Source: Candidatus Aalborgicola bjergmarkensis
GTDB taxonomy: Bacteria > Pseudomonadota > Gammaproteobacteria > Burkholderiales > Burkholderiaceae_C
DNA: 64,000 bases
Direction of reading: 5' to 3'
Assembly (NCBI GenBank): GCA_016708725.1
Contig: JADJFE010000013.1
Span: 1 to 64,000 of the forward strand
Shown here: positions 15,115 to 24,670 of the stretch, one piece after another
Numbering within the stretch: the first letter of the stretch is position 1
Layout of the letters: each line of letters starts with the position of its first letter
Position numbers and translations under genes: made by a program
The notes under the pieces: generated by a model
What the model saw: only the letters and a program-made list of their open reading frames with translations
Database searches by the model: none
What the model was told of the DNA's origin: nothing

Positions 15115-16142
15115 AAATAACGGCGTTGCGGTGTGCGTGCCGCCAGTGGCTCCACAGCCTGGTGGATGGCGCTGATGTGGGCCGGTGTGGTACCGCAGCA
15201 TCCACCCACCAGATTGACCAGTTTTTCTGTCGCAAACTCGCGCATCAGGCGCGCGGTGACTTCGGGTGTTTCGTCAAACCCGGTGTCGGACATGGGGTTT
15301 GGCAAGCCGGCGTTGGGATAACAGCTGATGAACACATCGGGCGCGGCCCGGTTGAGTTCCTGGATGTAGGGGCGCATCAATGCCGCACCCAGGGCGCAGT
15401 TCAAGCCGATGGCCAGAGGTTGGGCGTGGCGTACGCTGTGCCAGAAGGCGGTTACGGTCTGGCCACTCAGAATGCGGCCCGATGCGTCTGTGACGGTGCC
15501 GCTGATGATGAGAGGCAGCCGCTCGCCGCTGGCTGCAAAATATTCGTCAATGGCAAACAGTGCGGCCTTGGCGTTCAAGGTATCAAAAATGGTTTCTACC
15601 AGCAACACATCACTGCCGCCTTCCACCAGCGCCTGAACCTGGGCATGGTAAGCGTGGCGCAACTCTTCAAAGTGGATGTTGCGTGCACCAGGGTCGTTGA
15701 CATCGGGGCTGATACTGGCAGTTTTGGGCGTGGGGCCAATGGCACCCGCTACGAAACGTGGTTTGTCGGGAGTGGAAAACTTGTCGCAGGCGGCGCGTGC
15801 CAACCGTGCCGAAGCCAGGTTCATTTCCACCGCCAGGTCTGCCATGTCGTAGTCCGCCTGGGCGATGGTGGTTGCGCCAAAGGTATTGGTTTCTACCAAG
15901 TCAGCGCCAGCGGCCAGATAAGCTTCGTGAATGTCACGAATGACGTGTGGTTGGGTGAGGCTGAGTAACTCGTTATTGCCCTTGACATCGCGGTGAAAAT
16001 CCTTGAAGCGTTCGCCACGGTATTGGGCTTCGTCCAGCCGCAGGCGCTGGATCATGGTGCCCATGGCGCCATCCAGGATGGCAATGCGTTGATTCAGGAT
16101 CGCGGGTAGAGACTGGGCGCGGGTGTAGTGGACAGGTTTCAT
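15096..16142 (-). CDS. metH: methionine synthase, homocysteine-binding domain (split MetH)
   Basis: A 348-residue protein equal to the first module of cobalamin-dependent MetH. It binds and activates homocysteine on zinc: ligands are the Cys of IGLNCALG and the adjacent pair in GGCCGTTP. Other family motifs are [20 protein letters not shown] and FVAGAIGPT. Full-length MetH is about 1,200 residues; many Burkholderiales encode this domain separately, with the folate-, B12- and SAM-binding modules in a second gene. The second part is not in this window; the upstream gene is a histidine kinase. No strong ribosome-binding site is visible before ATG 16142. Confidence 0.9.
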   Translation of the reverse strand: MKPVHYTRAQSLPAILNQRIAILDGAMGTMIQRLRLDEAQYRGERFKDFHRDVKGNNELLSLTQPHVIRDIHEAYLAAGADLVETNTFGATTIAQADYDMADLAVEMNLASARLARAACDKFSTPDKPRFVAGAIGPTPKTASISPDVNDPGARNIHFEELRHAYHAQVQALVEGGSDVLLVETIFDTLNAKAALFAIDEYFAASGERLPLIISGTVTDASGRILSGQTVTAFWHSVRHAQPLAIGLNCALGAALMRPYIQELNRAAPDVFISCYPNAGLPNPMSDTGFDETPEVTARLMREFATEKLVNLVGGCCGTTPAHISAIHQAVEPLAARTPQRRYFYPEPS

Positions 16143-16161
16143 AGGGCGGGCGGATTTTAAT

Positions 16162-18153
16162 TCATTCCATCAACAAGGGCAGCTCCAGCACAAAACATGT
16201 ACCTTGCCCGAGCGTGCTTTCAACCCGCACGCGCCCGCCCAGGATGGTTGTGGCCAAGTTGTACACAATGTTGAGGCCCAGGCCGCTACCGCCCTTGCCA
16301 AATTTGGTGGTGAAAAACGGATCGAACACCTTACTCAGGTGCTCTGCCGGTATGCCCGCACCGTTGTCGCGCACGGTGATTTCCACCCAGCCGTCCGTGC
16401 CGGGGCTGGGGTTGGTGGTGGTCGCCACGATGGTAATCAAGCCATTGATGCGCCCCTCAAAGGCGTGCAACAGTGCGTTGTGTACCAGATTGGTAATGAT
16501 CTGACCCAAGGGGCCTGGGTAACTGGTCATCAAAATATCTGGCGGGATTTGATGCTCTACCTTGTGACTGGACTTGCGCAAGGTCGGCCCCAGCGTCATC
16601 AGTATTTCAGCGATGGTGGTACGCAAATCAAAACTGCGGCGATTGGCACTGGTCTGGTCCACGGCTACTTGCTTGAAACTGGTAATGAGTTCCGCTGCAT
16701 GTTGCAGGCTGCGCATCAGTATCTCGGTGCCCTGGAGGTTGGCGTTCACAAAGTTTTCGAGTCGGCTGCGTGTCAGTCCTTTGGATATGCTATCGACAAA
16801 TGCCTGTGTGTGAGACTCCAATGTGCTGGCAACGGTCAGACTGTTGCCAATCGGGGTGTTGAGTTCGTGCGCAATGCCTGCAACCAGCGCGCCGAGTGCC
16901 GATAATTTTTCTGAGCGAACCAATTCATCCTTGGCGGTTGTCAGTTGCGCCAAGGCGTCTGAAAGCTCCTGTGTGCGCTCAGTAACGCGCTGCTCCAGGG
17001 TGGCATTGAGCCGCAAAATATCGGCTTCGTACTGGTAACGGTGCGTTACGTCCTCGTATGCCAGGATCAACAGGGGATGCGCCCCAATCTGCAGGACCCG
17101 CCCGGATATCTCGCACAACATGTCAGGCAGATCGCGTCCGCGCACCATCCAGGCTGGCATGCGTGTGATTTCTCCCTCGGAGTGGATTCGCGCCAGAATT
17201 TTGCTGCGCACTTCCAGGCTTTTCCACATGCCATTGCGCTCGCCATTGGTGCCCAAGACAACCTCCCTGTCGCGCGCAAAGGCCCGTGTCCAGGCCGCAT
17301 TGACATCCAGAATGGTGCAATCGCCGCCCATGTGGGACACCGTCATGGCAATCGGCGATGCATCGAAGATGCCGGCGAATTTGGCCTGGCTTACCAGCAA
17401 CTCGGCTTCCACCTGTTTGCGTCCTTCGAGTTCGAGTTGCAAGGCAGTGTTTTTTTGCTCTCTCTCGGCCATCAAAGTGGCCAGGTTGCTGCGCATGGCA
17501 TCCAGATCGTTCGACAGGCGGCCGACTTCATCGTTTCTTTGCAGTTGCAGGGGGGCATCAAGTTCGCCAAGTGCCAGTCTGCGCGCGCCCATTTGCAGTT
17601 TCTCTAGGGGGCGCACCAGGCGGCGATCAAAAAACAGCCAGATGAATGCCAGGGAGCATGCCACCTGCGCCAGCAATGCCAGCCCGAGTTTTTTCAAGTC
17701 GTCAAAAAACTCGCGCTCAACCCGTGCCGTGCTTGCTGCCACCACGAGATGCCCCACCCGGATGCCGTTGTAAATAATTGCGTGTTTGTCTTGCAGAACT
17801 ACCCCCGCTCCTGGATGCTTCCTGTGTTTTTCCACGAATGGCACCTGGAATTCGTCGATCACCGTCAGGTCCACCACATCGGGGTTGCGCATTCCGGCTG
17901 CCAACAAGTCGTTGGCATAGGTTTGGTCGAGGTTCCACAGGGCAGTCCCCAGCCCGTGTGCTAGTACTTCTGAATACTGGTGCAAAGGTGCGCGCACCCG
18001 GTTTTCGATGTCGGAGCCAAGTTTCCCAATGATTTGAAAGTAGGCAAATGCAAGAGCGGGCAGCAAAATTCCCAGTCCGGCTCCGACAAACAGGGTTTGC
18101 CGCAACGACAGGAATGACCAGAATGACCACAGTCTCTTACGCGGGATGTTCAT
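16162..18153 (-). CDS. PAS-containing membrane sensor histidine kinase
   Basis: A 663-residue kinase from ATG 18153 ([12 protein letters not shown]). The longer in-frame start at 18225 would leave 8 nt before the divergent CDF gene and is less likely. Order: TM1 ([19 protein letters not shown]), a periplasmic sensor of about 130 residues, TM2 ([18 protein letters not shown]), HAMP, a PAS domain ([12 protein letters not shown]), coiled coil, HisKA with phospho-acceptor His in GIAHELNTP, and HATPase with N box [16 protein letters not shown] and [10 protein letters not shown]. The H-box variant HELNTP marks the PAS/DctB-like subclass. No response regulator is adjacent, so the partner and signal are unknown. 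Confidence 0.85.
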   Translation of the reverse strand: MNIPRKRLWSFWSFLSLRQTLFVGAGLGILLPALAFAYFQIIGKLGSDIENRVRAPLHQYSEVLAHGLGTALWNLDQTYANDLLAAGMRNPDVVDLTVIDEFQVPFVEKHRKHPGAGVVLQDKHAIIYNGIRVGHLVVAASTARVEREFFDDLKKLGLALLAQVACSLAFIWLFFDRRLVRPLEKLQMGARRLALGELDAPLQLQRNDEVGRLSNDLDAMRSNLATLMAEREQKNTALQLELEGRKQVEAELLVSQAKFAGIFDASPIAMTVSHMGGDCTILDVNAAWTRAFARDREVVLGTNGERNGMWKSLEVRSKILARIHSEGEITRMPAWMVRGRDLPDMLCEISGRVLQIGAHPLLILAYEDVTHRYQYEADILRLNATLEQRVTERTQELSDALAQLTTAKDELVRSEKLSALGALVAGIAHELNTPIGNSLTVASTLESHTQAFVDSISKGLTRSRLENFVNANLQGTEILMRSLQHAAELITSFKQVAVDQTSANRRSFDLRTTIAEILMTLGPTLRKSSHKVEHQIPPDILMTSYPGPLGQIITNLVHNALLHAFEGRINGLITIVATTTNPSPGTDGWVEITVRDNGAGIPAEHLSKVFDPFFTTKFGKGGSGLGLNIVYNLATTILGGRVRVESTLGQGTCFVLELPLLME

Positions 18154-18233
18154 GCGGATGAGTGTAGCGCGACAGGTTTGCCGCACAATGTACCCACCAT
18201 CCGGTCTGTACCTTTTTTCTACCATGCCCTACC

Positions 18234-19208
18234 ATGCATTTCCACGACCATGACTCTGTTGATGATGACACCGAGGACTCCGACCAGGCCACTTCCGCCT
18301 CCAGACGGGCGATAGCGGCCTGGCGCAGCACCTGGGTCAGCATAGCGGTCAATCTCGTCTTGACCGTTGCGCAGATTGCAGCGGGCATTTTCGCCAAATC
18401 CCAGGGCTTGATTGCTGACGGCGTGCATTCCCTATCGGACCTGATCGCCGATTGCGTGGTTCTTTTTGCCAGCCACCACAGCCAGAAGGATGCCGATGTC
18501 AACCATCCGTATGGACACCAGCGTTTTGAAACCGCTGCCTCGCTGGTGCTTGGGGTGCTGTTACTGGCGGTGGGTGTGGGGATGTTGCTGTCCGCGTTTC
18601 ACAAGCTCGAATCTCCCGAAACCGTGCAACGGGTGCATGTTCTGGCACTGTGGGTGGCGTGTGGCGCGTTGGTGACCAAAGAGTTGTTGTTTCGCTACAT
18701 GCTGGCCGTGGCCAAACGGGTCAAGTCAAGCATGCTGGTTGCCAATGCCTGGCATGCGCGCTCGGATGCGGCTTCGTCGCTGGTGGTTGGCATCGGGATC
18801 ATGGGTAATCTGGCCGGTTACCCGATTTTGGACCCGATTGCGGCATTGATCGTGGGTTTTATGGTGGCCAGGATGGGGTGGGAGTTTGCCTGGAGTGCGC
18901 TGCGTGACTTGATGGACAGGGCTGCAGACGCACAGGAGGTTGCCGCTATCCGCCAGACACTGGAGCAAACGCCGGGCGTCAGCGGGGTGCATGATGTGCG
19001 CACACGCAAGATGGGCGACATGATCGTTGTGGATGCGCACATCGAGGTCGATGCAACCATCAACGTTGAGGCCGGGCACGACATCGCCGTTGCAGCACGC
19101 CAGCGTGTACTGCAACACCATCGGGTCTTGAATCTGATGACCCATGTGGATCCCTGGAAGCGCCCCGATCTGGATCACGCCAAACCCGCGAGGTCGCAGG
19201 CGCACTGA
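18234..19208 (+). CDS. cation diffusion facilitator efflux transporter
   Basis: A 324-residue inner-membrane divalent-metal/proton antiporter of the CDF family. A His/Asp-rich N-terminus (MHFHDHDSVDDDTED) may collect metal. Six membrane segments follow, with the metal site formed by ADGVHSLSD in TM2 and HARSD in TM5, and a cytoplasmic C-terminal domain with VSGVHDVRTRKMGD and VDAHIEVD. The TM2 D-x-x-H-x-x-x-D order resembles Fe/Zn/Mn exporters; metal specificity cannot be read with certainty. Divergent from the histidine kinase with less than 100 bp between the chosen starts. Confidence 0.88.
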   Translation: MHFHDHDSVDDDTEDSDQATSASRRAIAAWRSTWVSIAVNLVLTVAQIAAGIFAKSQGLIADGVHSLSDLIADCVVLFASHHSQKDADVNHPYGHQRFETAASLVLGVLLLAVGVGMLLSAFHKLESPETVQRVHVLALWVACGALVTKELLFRYMLAVAKRVKSSMLVANAWHARSDAASSLVVGIGIMGNLAGYPILDPIAALIVGFMVARMGWEFAWSALRDLMDRAADAQEVAAIRQTLEQTPGVSGVHDVRTRKMGDMIVVDAHIEVDATINVEAGHDIAVAARQRVLQHHRVLNLMTHVDPWKRPDLDHAKPARSQAH

Positions 19209-19227
19209 ACCGACGCCTTTGTGCGCG

Positions 19228-19665
19228 CTACTTCTTCAGGTTATCGCGGATTTGCCGCAACAGCAGCACCTCCTCCGAGATAGGAGATTCGACCACAGGA
19301 GCGGGCGCTGGTGGCGGTGCTTCCCTTTTGAAACGGTTGATCTGCTTGACCATCAGGAAGATGATGAAAGCCAGGATGGCAAAATTCACGGCCACCGTAA
19401 TGAAGCTCCCATAAGCAAAGACCGGAACGCCTGCCTTCTTCAACGCATCCAGCGTCGTTGCGGTGCCCGCAGGGATATTTCCCAAAACAATAAACATGTT
19501 GGAGAAATCCAGTTTGCCAACTGCTGCCCCCACCACCGGCATAACAAGGTCACCGACTACGGAATCCACAATCTTGCCAAATGCCCCGCCGATGATGACA
19601 CCCACCGCCAGGTCAACCACGTTCCCCTTGACAGCAAATTCCTTAAACTCCTGCAGCATTCCCAT
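19228..19665 (-). CDS. mscL: large-conductance mechanosensitive channel
   Basis: A 145-residue MscL, which opens under membrane tension to release solutes during hypo-osmotic shock. [20 protein letters not shown] is the classic N-terminal helix, TM1 contains [12 protein letters not shown] with the gate glycines, and TM2 is [18 protein letters not shown]. The C-terminus ends in a helix-forming [11 protein letters not shown]. The ATG at 19665 is preferred over TTG 19671 because of the AGGGAG site upstream and the conserved start. Length matches the family (about 140). It is a single-gene unit. Confidence 0.96.
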   Translation of the reverse strand: MGMLQEFKEFAVKGNVVDLAVGVIIGGAFGKIVDSVVGDLVMPVVGAAVGKLDFSNMFIVLGNIPAGTATTLDALKKAGVPVFAYGSFITVAVNFAILAFIIFLMVKQINRFKREAPPPAPAPVVESPISEEVLLLRQIRDNLKK

Positions 19666-19747
19666 TGCCAAACACTCCCTATAGGTTTAAAGGGCGCTAG
19701 TATCGCTGAAAAGCATTTATGCCGTAGTCAAGTTGAGGTGCTATATG

Positions 19748-19800
19748 TTTAATAGCTGCACCCGCTTATCCAGCAAGCGATACAGCCAAAAAATGCCACC
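19748..19800 (+). repeat. dispersed AATAGCTG repeat, intergenic copy
   Basis: TTTAATAGCTGCACCCGCTT opens the copy and it ends ACAGCCAAAAAATGCCACC. It lies between the mscL start and the stop of the HD-GYP gene, only 4 nt from that stop. Confidence 0.8.
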
Positions 19801-19804
19801 AAGT

Positions 19805-21043
19805 CTACCAGACGGGTTTGGATTGCCCGGACCACAACTCGTTCAGGTCTGCAAAACGCCATTTGGCCGGGTCTTCGCGGTTCACAATCTTTTCCGTAAC
19901 ACCCGGTTTCGACAAGTCAATGGTCTCGGGAGTGATGCGCATATTGGATTTGGTCGAAAAGAAAACTTTAACCATAGGTGTTGTCAGGGATTTTCCGGTT
20001 TGCGAGGTCACCACCCCCAGACGGCCCGATGTGAGTTTCACCAAAGAGCCAATCGGATAAATGCCCAGACTTTTGACAAAGCCCTGAAATATCTGGGGGT
20101 CAAAGTGGCCATTGCACCATTCCGCCATCTTGCGCAGCGACTCTGCCGGGTCCCACCCCGCCTTGTAGGGCCGGTTCGAGGTGATGGCATCGTACACATC
20201 GCACACGGCACCCATTTTGGCAAACAGGCTGATCTGCTTATCTTTGAAGCCTTTGGGATAGCCCGATCCGTCGGTCTTTTCGTGGTGGTGCAGGCAGACA
20301 TCGAGCACCAGGGGGTGTACATCTTTCCCGGTCAATAGCATGCGGTGGCCTTCGACCGGATGGGTTTTAATGATTTTGAACTCCGCATCGGTCAGCTTAC
20401 CCGGTTTATTCAACACATCCATGGGCATCAGGGCTTTGCCAAGGTCGTGCAATAAACCTGCCATGCCCGCCAGGCGCGTCTGTTCTTCATCAAGCCCTAC
20501 CTGCTTTGCCAAGCCGACCATCATGGCGCAAACGGCGACCGAATGCATGTAGGTGTAATCGTCCACCGTCTTCAGGCGCGCCAGACTGATGAGCGCGCTG
20601 GGATTGCGTGCCACGGAGTCCGAGATTTCCTCGACCAGCTTCCTGGCACCCCCGGTATCCACCGCCTTGCCCATGCGGGCTTCTTCGAACATGGAAATCA
20701 CGGCCTGCTTGGATTGCTGGCATATTTTGGCGGCACGCTGCATTTCAACGGCGGTTGCCACCGGGGCAATTTCGCGCCGTGCTTCGACTGCGCGCTGCAA
20801 CTCGGCTTCTACCTGCTCTTCCGACTCGGCTTCGGATACGGTGGGCTCCCCCGTTGGTACATCAATGCCCTTGGCCGTATCAATCCAGACCTCCTTGATG
20901 CTGCTGGCCAGAATGGCAGCTATGTCCTTCGGGTCTGTGAGCACAAATGCACTGCGCCAGAAGGGATGCTCCATCCAGGAGCCGCAAAATTCCTTGAGAT
21001 GCATCCCCAATCGTAACTGATCAACGCTGATTTTCTTGAGCAT
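19805..21043 (-). CDS. HD-GYP domain cyclic-di-GMP phosphodiesterase
   Basis: A 412-residue protein from ATG 21043 (MLKKISVDQLRLGMHLKEF). The N-terminal 70 residues match the DUF3391 domain common before HD-GYP. The catalytic part has GLLHDLGKALMP, THPVEGHRML and HHEKTDGSGYPKG, all metal-ligand positions intact, so hydrolysis of c-di-GMP is expected. In this family the second messenger controls motility and biofilm. It follows the 209-residue unknown gene by 16 nt and may be co-transcribed with it. An upstream in-frame start at 21145 would overlap that gene and is rejected. Confidence 0.9.
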   Translation of the reverse strand: MLKKISVDQLRLGMHLKEFCGSWMEHPFWRSAFVLTDPKDIAAILASSIKEVWIDTAKGIDVPTGEPTVSEAESEEQVEAELQRAVEARREIAPVATAVEMQRAAKICQQSKQAVISMFEEARMGKAVDTGGARKLVEEISDSVARNPSALISLARLKTVDDYTYMHSVAVCAMMVGLAKQVGLDEEQTRLAGMAGLLHDLGKALMPMDVLNKPGKLTDAEFKIIKTHPVEGHRMLLTGKDVHPLVLDVCLHHHEKTDGSGYPKGFKDKQISLFAKMGAVCDVYDAITSNRPYKAGWDPAESLRKMAEWCNGHFDPQIFQGFVKSLGIYPIGSLVKLTSGRLGVVTSQTGKSLTTPMVKVFFSTKSNMRITPETIDLSKPGVTEKIVNREDPAKWRFADLNELWSGQSKPVW

Positions 21044-21059
21044 GCTTACAACATAAACC

Positions 21060-21689
21060 TTAATGCAGATGCCGGGGTTTTCTGCCGCCACCGTGGCCTG
21101 CGCCGTGGTTGCCGCCGAATCCGCTGGCGGGCTTGCCCAGTTCAAGCGAGCTCACCAGTGCATCAAACCGCTGGGTGAACAGTTTGTCAATTTCTGTAAC
21201 CACGCCGACGAGTTCGGTTTCATCGAAATGGCGCTCCATCAGGCTCACGACATCTTGCACCAGCAAATCTCTTTGCACCTGCATGATGGCAGCCGGATTG
21301 GGACCTACAAACAGCATGACGAAATCATCCCCCGATTCGTCCTCCGAAGGCCCTGACTCATCATCAAAATCGGTATCGTAAAAGGTTACCTCAATCACCG
21401 CACCCGCATCAGCGAGTTCATTGATGTTCATGCACATTTCATCCAGGGTTTGACGAAAATCATCATCCCCGGCAACCGTCCAGCACATTTGCAACAGGTG
21501 TGTCTGCATATCGAATTGAATGCCAGGTTCATCTTCATATGCGCTACTGGCTCCTTCCGATAAGGACCGTGCCCCTGCGTACCGCCACAGGGGTTTGAGC
21601 GCCTCTTGCATCTGCGCAAAACTTACATCGGCGCGTATGGACACCTGTCCATGGACGTGGATTTCAAAGGGGGTGTTGTAGTGTGACAT
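21060..21689 (-). CDS. conserved-type hypothetical protein (209 aa)
   Basis: Begins MSHYNTPFEIHVHGQVSIRA. The N-terminal half has alternating beta-type segments (EIHVHGQVSI, IQFDMQTHLLQMCWTV, AVIEVTFYDTDF), an acidic stretch (DDESGPSEDESGDD), then a helical segment (DLLVQDVVSLMERHF) and a Gly/His-rich tail (NHGAGHGGGRKPRHLH) that could bind metal. I do not recognise a characterised family; the composition looks like a Burkholderiales-restricted cytosolic protein. Placed just ahead of the HD-GYP gene on the same strand. Confidence 0.7.
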   Translation of the reverse strand: MSHYNTPFEIHVHGQVSIRADVSFAQMQEALKPLWRYAGARSLSEGASSAYEDEPGIQFDMQTHLLQMCWTVAGDDDFRQTLDEMCMNINELADAGAVIEVTFYDTDFDDESGPSEDESGDDFVMLFVGPNPAAIMQVQRDLLVQDVVSLMERHFDETELVGVVTEIDKLFTQRFDALVSSLELGKPASGFGGNHGAGHGGGRKPRHLH

Positions 21690-21773
21690 AGGGATGAGTG
21701 TAAGTGTTCATGGCCGAAGTCGGCATTTCACCACAATTAAGGCAAACACTTAAGTCGATTAAGTCGGTTGAGC

Positions 21774-22283
21774 CTACTTTACCGGCGTTGCATCCGATAT
21801 GCGGTAATACAGGCCGTATGGATCGTCTTTCAGAACGGCGAACCGCCCCTCCACCACCACGGGTTCAATGGAATACTTGACCGGAACCTTGGTTTTGACT
21901 TCGACCATGCTCTCCGGCCCCCCTGGTACACAAAAAGCGCAGGTCAAAGGCACCGAACTCAGCAAAAAATGCTTTTGCTTTTCGCCCGGGTCCAGTGGCA
22001 TCATGAAGCCTTGCACGCGCTGCGTCTTTTGGTTCAGTGCCAACACGGTCGCCGGGAAGATGGGCAGGAGGCGGTTTTTTTCGACTTTGGTCTTGATATC
22101 GGTCAGTATTGACCAGGGCAATACATCAGCACGCTCTTCCAGCGGAGGAACCGGGCTGTTCGGGCTATGAACCCCAGGGCCGGTGCCTGCGGCGATGGGT
22201 GCACTTGCTGCTGCGGCCTGCCCCAGGACGGTCACGGGCAGAGCCAGGACGGCAGAAATGACAAGGATGGACAAAGGCTTCAT
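21774..22283 (-). CDS. DUF3299-type exported protein
   Basis: A 169-residue secreted protein with signal peptide MKPLSILVISAVLALPVTVLGQA. The mature part (VQGFMMPLDPGEKQKHFLLS, LTCAFCVPGGPESMVEV) carries the features of DUF3299 proteins: 'GfmvPl' followed by a C-x-x-C-like CAFC pair. Function is not established; related proteins sit near metal or lipoprotein export genes. Its ATG overlaps the stop of the membrane protein gene (ATGA), so the two are coupled. Confidence 0.75.
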   Translation of the reverse strand: MKPLSILVISAVLALPVTVLGQAAAASAPIAAGTGPGVHSPNSPVPPLEERADVLPWSILTDIKTKVEKNRLLPIFPATVLALNQKTQRVQGFMMPLDPGEKQKHFLLSSVPLTCAFCVPGGPESMVEVKTKVPVKYSIEPVVVEGRFAVLKDDPYGLYYRISDATPVK

Positions 22284-22789
22284 CGGGTGATTTCTGTTGC
22301 GCCGGACGTTGTTGGCGTTGTTTTTCCGGGCGCCGCCGGGCGTGCCGTAGTATTGTTCACGGACCAGGGGATGGTGGTGGCTGCCGGCTCCATAGGCTTG
22401 GCTTTGGTGAACAGCGCTTGCCAGAAAAATCCACTTTGAAAGGCGATGACCTCAAACAATATGAAACTCTGCGAACTGCTGGAGAGCCACAGGTTGTAGG
22501 TCGGGTAAAAAACGATGGGCGAAACCAGCAAAGGCAGGATGATGCGTTCGACCTGCAAGGACTCAAAACCCTTGCCCATGTTGAACAGGTCCCAGTAGTA
22601 ATTGGAGAACATGCCCAAAGTCATCCAGCAGGCCAGATGCCAGACGAACACAATGCCGTGGTTGCGGGCCAGCATGGCAATCCAGGGCGCTGAATTGTCG
22701 TCGGCGTTGACAATGAGCACCATGAATGTGCCAGAGGTGATAAACACCACGAAGAAAATGAATATCAGAAATTTGAGCGCTTTGGACAT
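22280..22789 (-). CDS. inner-membrane hypothetical protein, operon with DUF3299 gene
   Basis: A 169-residue protein with about four membrane segments (LKFLIFIFFVVFITSGTFM, GIVFVWHLACWMTLGMF, RIILPLLVSPIVFYPTYNL, FILFEVIAFQSGFFW) and a Pro/Thr-rich cytoplasmic or periplasmic tail. No family recognised. Coupled by ATGA overlap to the exported DUF3299 protein, suggesting a two-component envelope unit. Confidence 0.7.
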   Translation of the reverse strand: MSKALKFLIFIFFVVFITSGTFMVLIVNADDNSAPWIAMLARNHGIVFVWHLACWMTLGMFSNYYWDLFNMGKGFESLQVERIILPLLVSPIVFYPTYNLWLSSSSQSFILFEVIAFQSGFFWQALFTKAKPMEPAATTIPWSVNNTTARPAAPGKTTPTTSGATEITR

Positions 22790-22811
22790 GATTTCCCTGG
22801 AAAATAATTTT

Positions 22812-22836
22812 TGCTATCTTACCCGGTGAGATAGCA
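22812..22836. other. 8-bp stem hairpin between chemoreceptor and membrane operon
   Basis: TGCTATCT (22812-22819) pairs with AGATAGCA (22829-22836). There is no T run on the minus strand after it, so it is not a clear terminator for the chemoreceptor gene; it could also be a leader structure of the downstream operon. Confidence 0.45.
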
Positions 22837-22871
22837 CGCTTCGCACCGGGGTGGATTTGGTGCGGGCGGCT

Positions 22872-24593
22872 TCAGAATGTTTCCCAGGAATCGTCGGAGC
22901 TGGCGGCGGGTTTATGGGTCAAGGTAGGAGGAGACTTTTTGGCGGGTGTTCCAGCTGGTTTGGCGTTGACACGACGCTCCTGACCCTGGAATGAACCTGC
23001 CTTGGATGCGACGGAACGGATGTTTCCCCGTGACGCAGCCAAAGCCACCGGAGTATTTGCCAATTTGAAAGTGGCCACGGTTTGCACCAGTTCCTGTGCT
23101 TGGCTTTTGAGGCTGCTGGCGGCGGCAGCCATTTGTTCAACCAGCGCCGCATTCTGCTGCGTTGATTGATCCATTTGCGTCACTGCCTCGCCAACTTGCG
23201 CAACACCTGCTGCCTGTTCGTTACTGGCAGCGCTGATTTCACCCATCAAGTCGGTGACACGTTTGATGCTACCCACGACCTCGGTCATGGTGGTTCCAGC
23301 CTCGTCAACAAGGATGGCGCCTTGTTCTACGCGCTCTACGCTGGCATTGATCAGTATCTTGATTTCCCTTGCTGCCTCGGCGCTGCGTCCGGCCAGGCTG
23401 CGCACTTCGCTAGCCACCACGGCAAAGCCACGCCCTTGCTCCCCGGCACGGGCAGCCTCGACGGCGGCGTTGAGCGCCAGAATGTTGGTTTGAAAGGCAA
23501 TGCCGTCGATCACGCTGATGATGTCGGCGATTTTGCGTGAAGCGTCGTTGATGCCTTTCATGGTATCCACTACCTGTGAGACAACCGATCCGCCCTTAAC
23601 AGCCACTGCCGAGGCATTCAGGGCCAACTGGTTGGCCTGGCGTGCAGTGTCGGCATTTTGTTTGACGGTGGAGCTCAGTTGCTCCATGGACGAAGCGGTT
23701 TCCTGTAACGCACTGGCCTGGCTTTCGGTGCGGGCGCTGAGGTCGTTATTGCCGGAGGCAATCTCGGCGCTGGCGGTCAATACCCCCTCGGAGCCTTGGC
23801 GTACACTGGATACGAGCCTGACCAGGCTGGCTTGCATGGTATCGAGCGCGCCTAGCAGCACAGCGGTTTCATTATTACCACTGTAGTGGGTCTGTTGCGT
23901 CAAATCACCTTCGGCGATGGCTTTCGCAAGCGCGACCGCCTGGTCAATCGGGGTGGCGATGGCACGAATGAGACGCCAGCCAATGATGACGCCTGCTGCT
24001 ACGGCCAGCAGGACAATCAGACCAAACAGCATGACCGTGCTGTTATAGGTCTGGGTGGCACGCGCATACTCGGCCTTGCCTTCCTCGATTTGAATTTCTG
24101 CCAGCCGGTCCAGCGTTTCAATGAGCGGGGGGATGCTGGCATAGAGGACAGGAAGCATGGCGGCGATTTTTTCCCTGTCTGCGCTTTCCAGCGCGGTGCG
24201 CAGGGCGGGCAGCACGGTTTGCAGTTTGGCCATCTGGTCTTCAGCCTGGGCGGCGGCGCGCTTTTCGTCCTCTATGAGGTAGGTGGCCTTGTACGCGCTC
24301 CATTGCGCACGGATCTTGTCGTTGGCGGTATCCATGTCGGTCAATGCGGCTCTGGGGGCAAGCAGCCCTGCTGCAACTTTATTGGTGGCATTGAGGATAT
24401 TGATGTTGTACATATCCGACACCACCTTGAGTTGTTTGAGCGGCACCACCCGGTCTTCGTACAGTGTTTGGGTTGAATGGTTGGTGTCTTTGACCTTCAC
24501 CAGCCCAAAGCCAGCCATCGAAACAACAAGTAGTATCAGAACTGAAAAGCCGAGGCCCAGACGGGTGGAAATCTTCAAATCTTGCAAATTCAT
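22872..24593 (-). CDS. methyl-accepting chemotaxis protein with WETF tail
   Basis: A 573-residue Tar/Tsr-like chemoreceptor. TM1 is LGLGFSVLILLVVSMAGFGL, a four-helix-bundle ligand domain spans about 35-190 (4HB_MCP type), TM2 is VMLFGLIVLLAVAAGVIIGW, then HAMP and a signalling domain whose hairpin tip is ISVIDGIAFQTNILALNAAVEAARAGEQG split across methylation helices. The C-terminus SSDDSWETF has the WETF tether that recruits CheR and CheB, so adaptation by methylation is expected. The ligand is unknown. It is a single gene on the minus strand. Confidence 0.93.
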   Translation of the reverse strand: MNLQDLKISTRLGLGFSVLILLVVSMAGFGLVKVKDTNHSTQTLYEDRVVPLKQLKVVSDMYNINILNATNKVAAGLLAPRAALTDMDTANDKIRAQWSAYKATYLIEDEKRAAAQAEDQMAKLQTVLPALRTALESADREKIAAMLPVLYASIPPLIETLDRLAEIQIEEGKAEYARATQTYNSTVMLFGLIVLLAVAAGVIIGWRLIRAIATPIDQAVALAKAIAEGDLTQQTHYSGNNETAVLLGALDTMQASLVRLVSSVRQGSEGVLTASAEIASGNNDLSARTESQASALQETASSMEQLSSTVKQNADTARQANQLALNASAVAVKGGSVVSQVVDTMKGINDASRKIADIISVIDGIAFQTNILALNAAVEAARAGEQGRGFAVVASEVRSLAGRSAEAAREIKILINASVERVEQGAILVDEAGTTMTEVVGSIKRVTDLMGEISAASNEQAAGVAQVGEAVTQMDQSTQQNAALVEQMAAAASSLKSQAQELVQTVATFKLANTPVALAASRGNIRSVASKAGSFQGQERRVNAKPAGTPAKKSPPTLTHKPAASSDDSWETF

Positions 24594-24670
24594 AACCGTC
24601 CTTGTGGGAATAACGAGAAAGTAGCAGCATGCGATTTTAAGGACGCGCCATCGCCTTCTAAAATCGCCGC

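Noticed and set aside
22812..22836. Rho-independent terminator of the chemoreceptor gene
   Set aside because: The stem is good but no T run follows on the minus strand; kept only as a hairpin.
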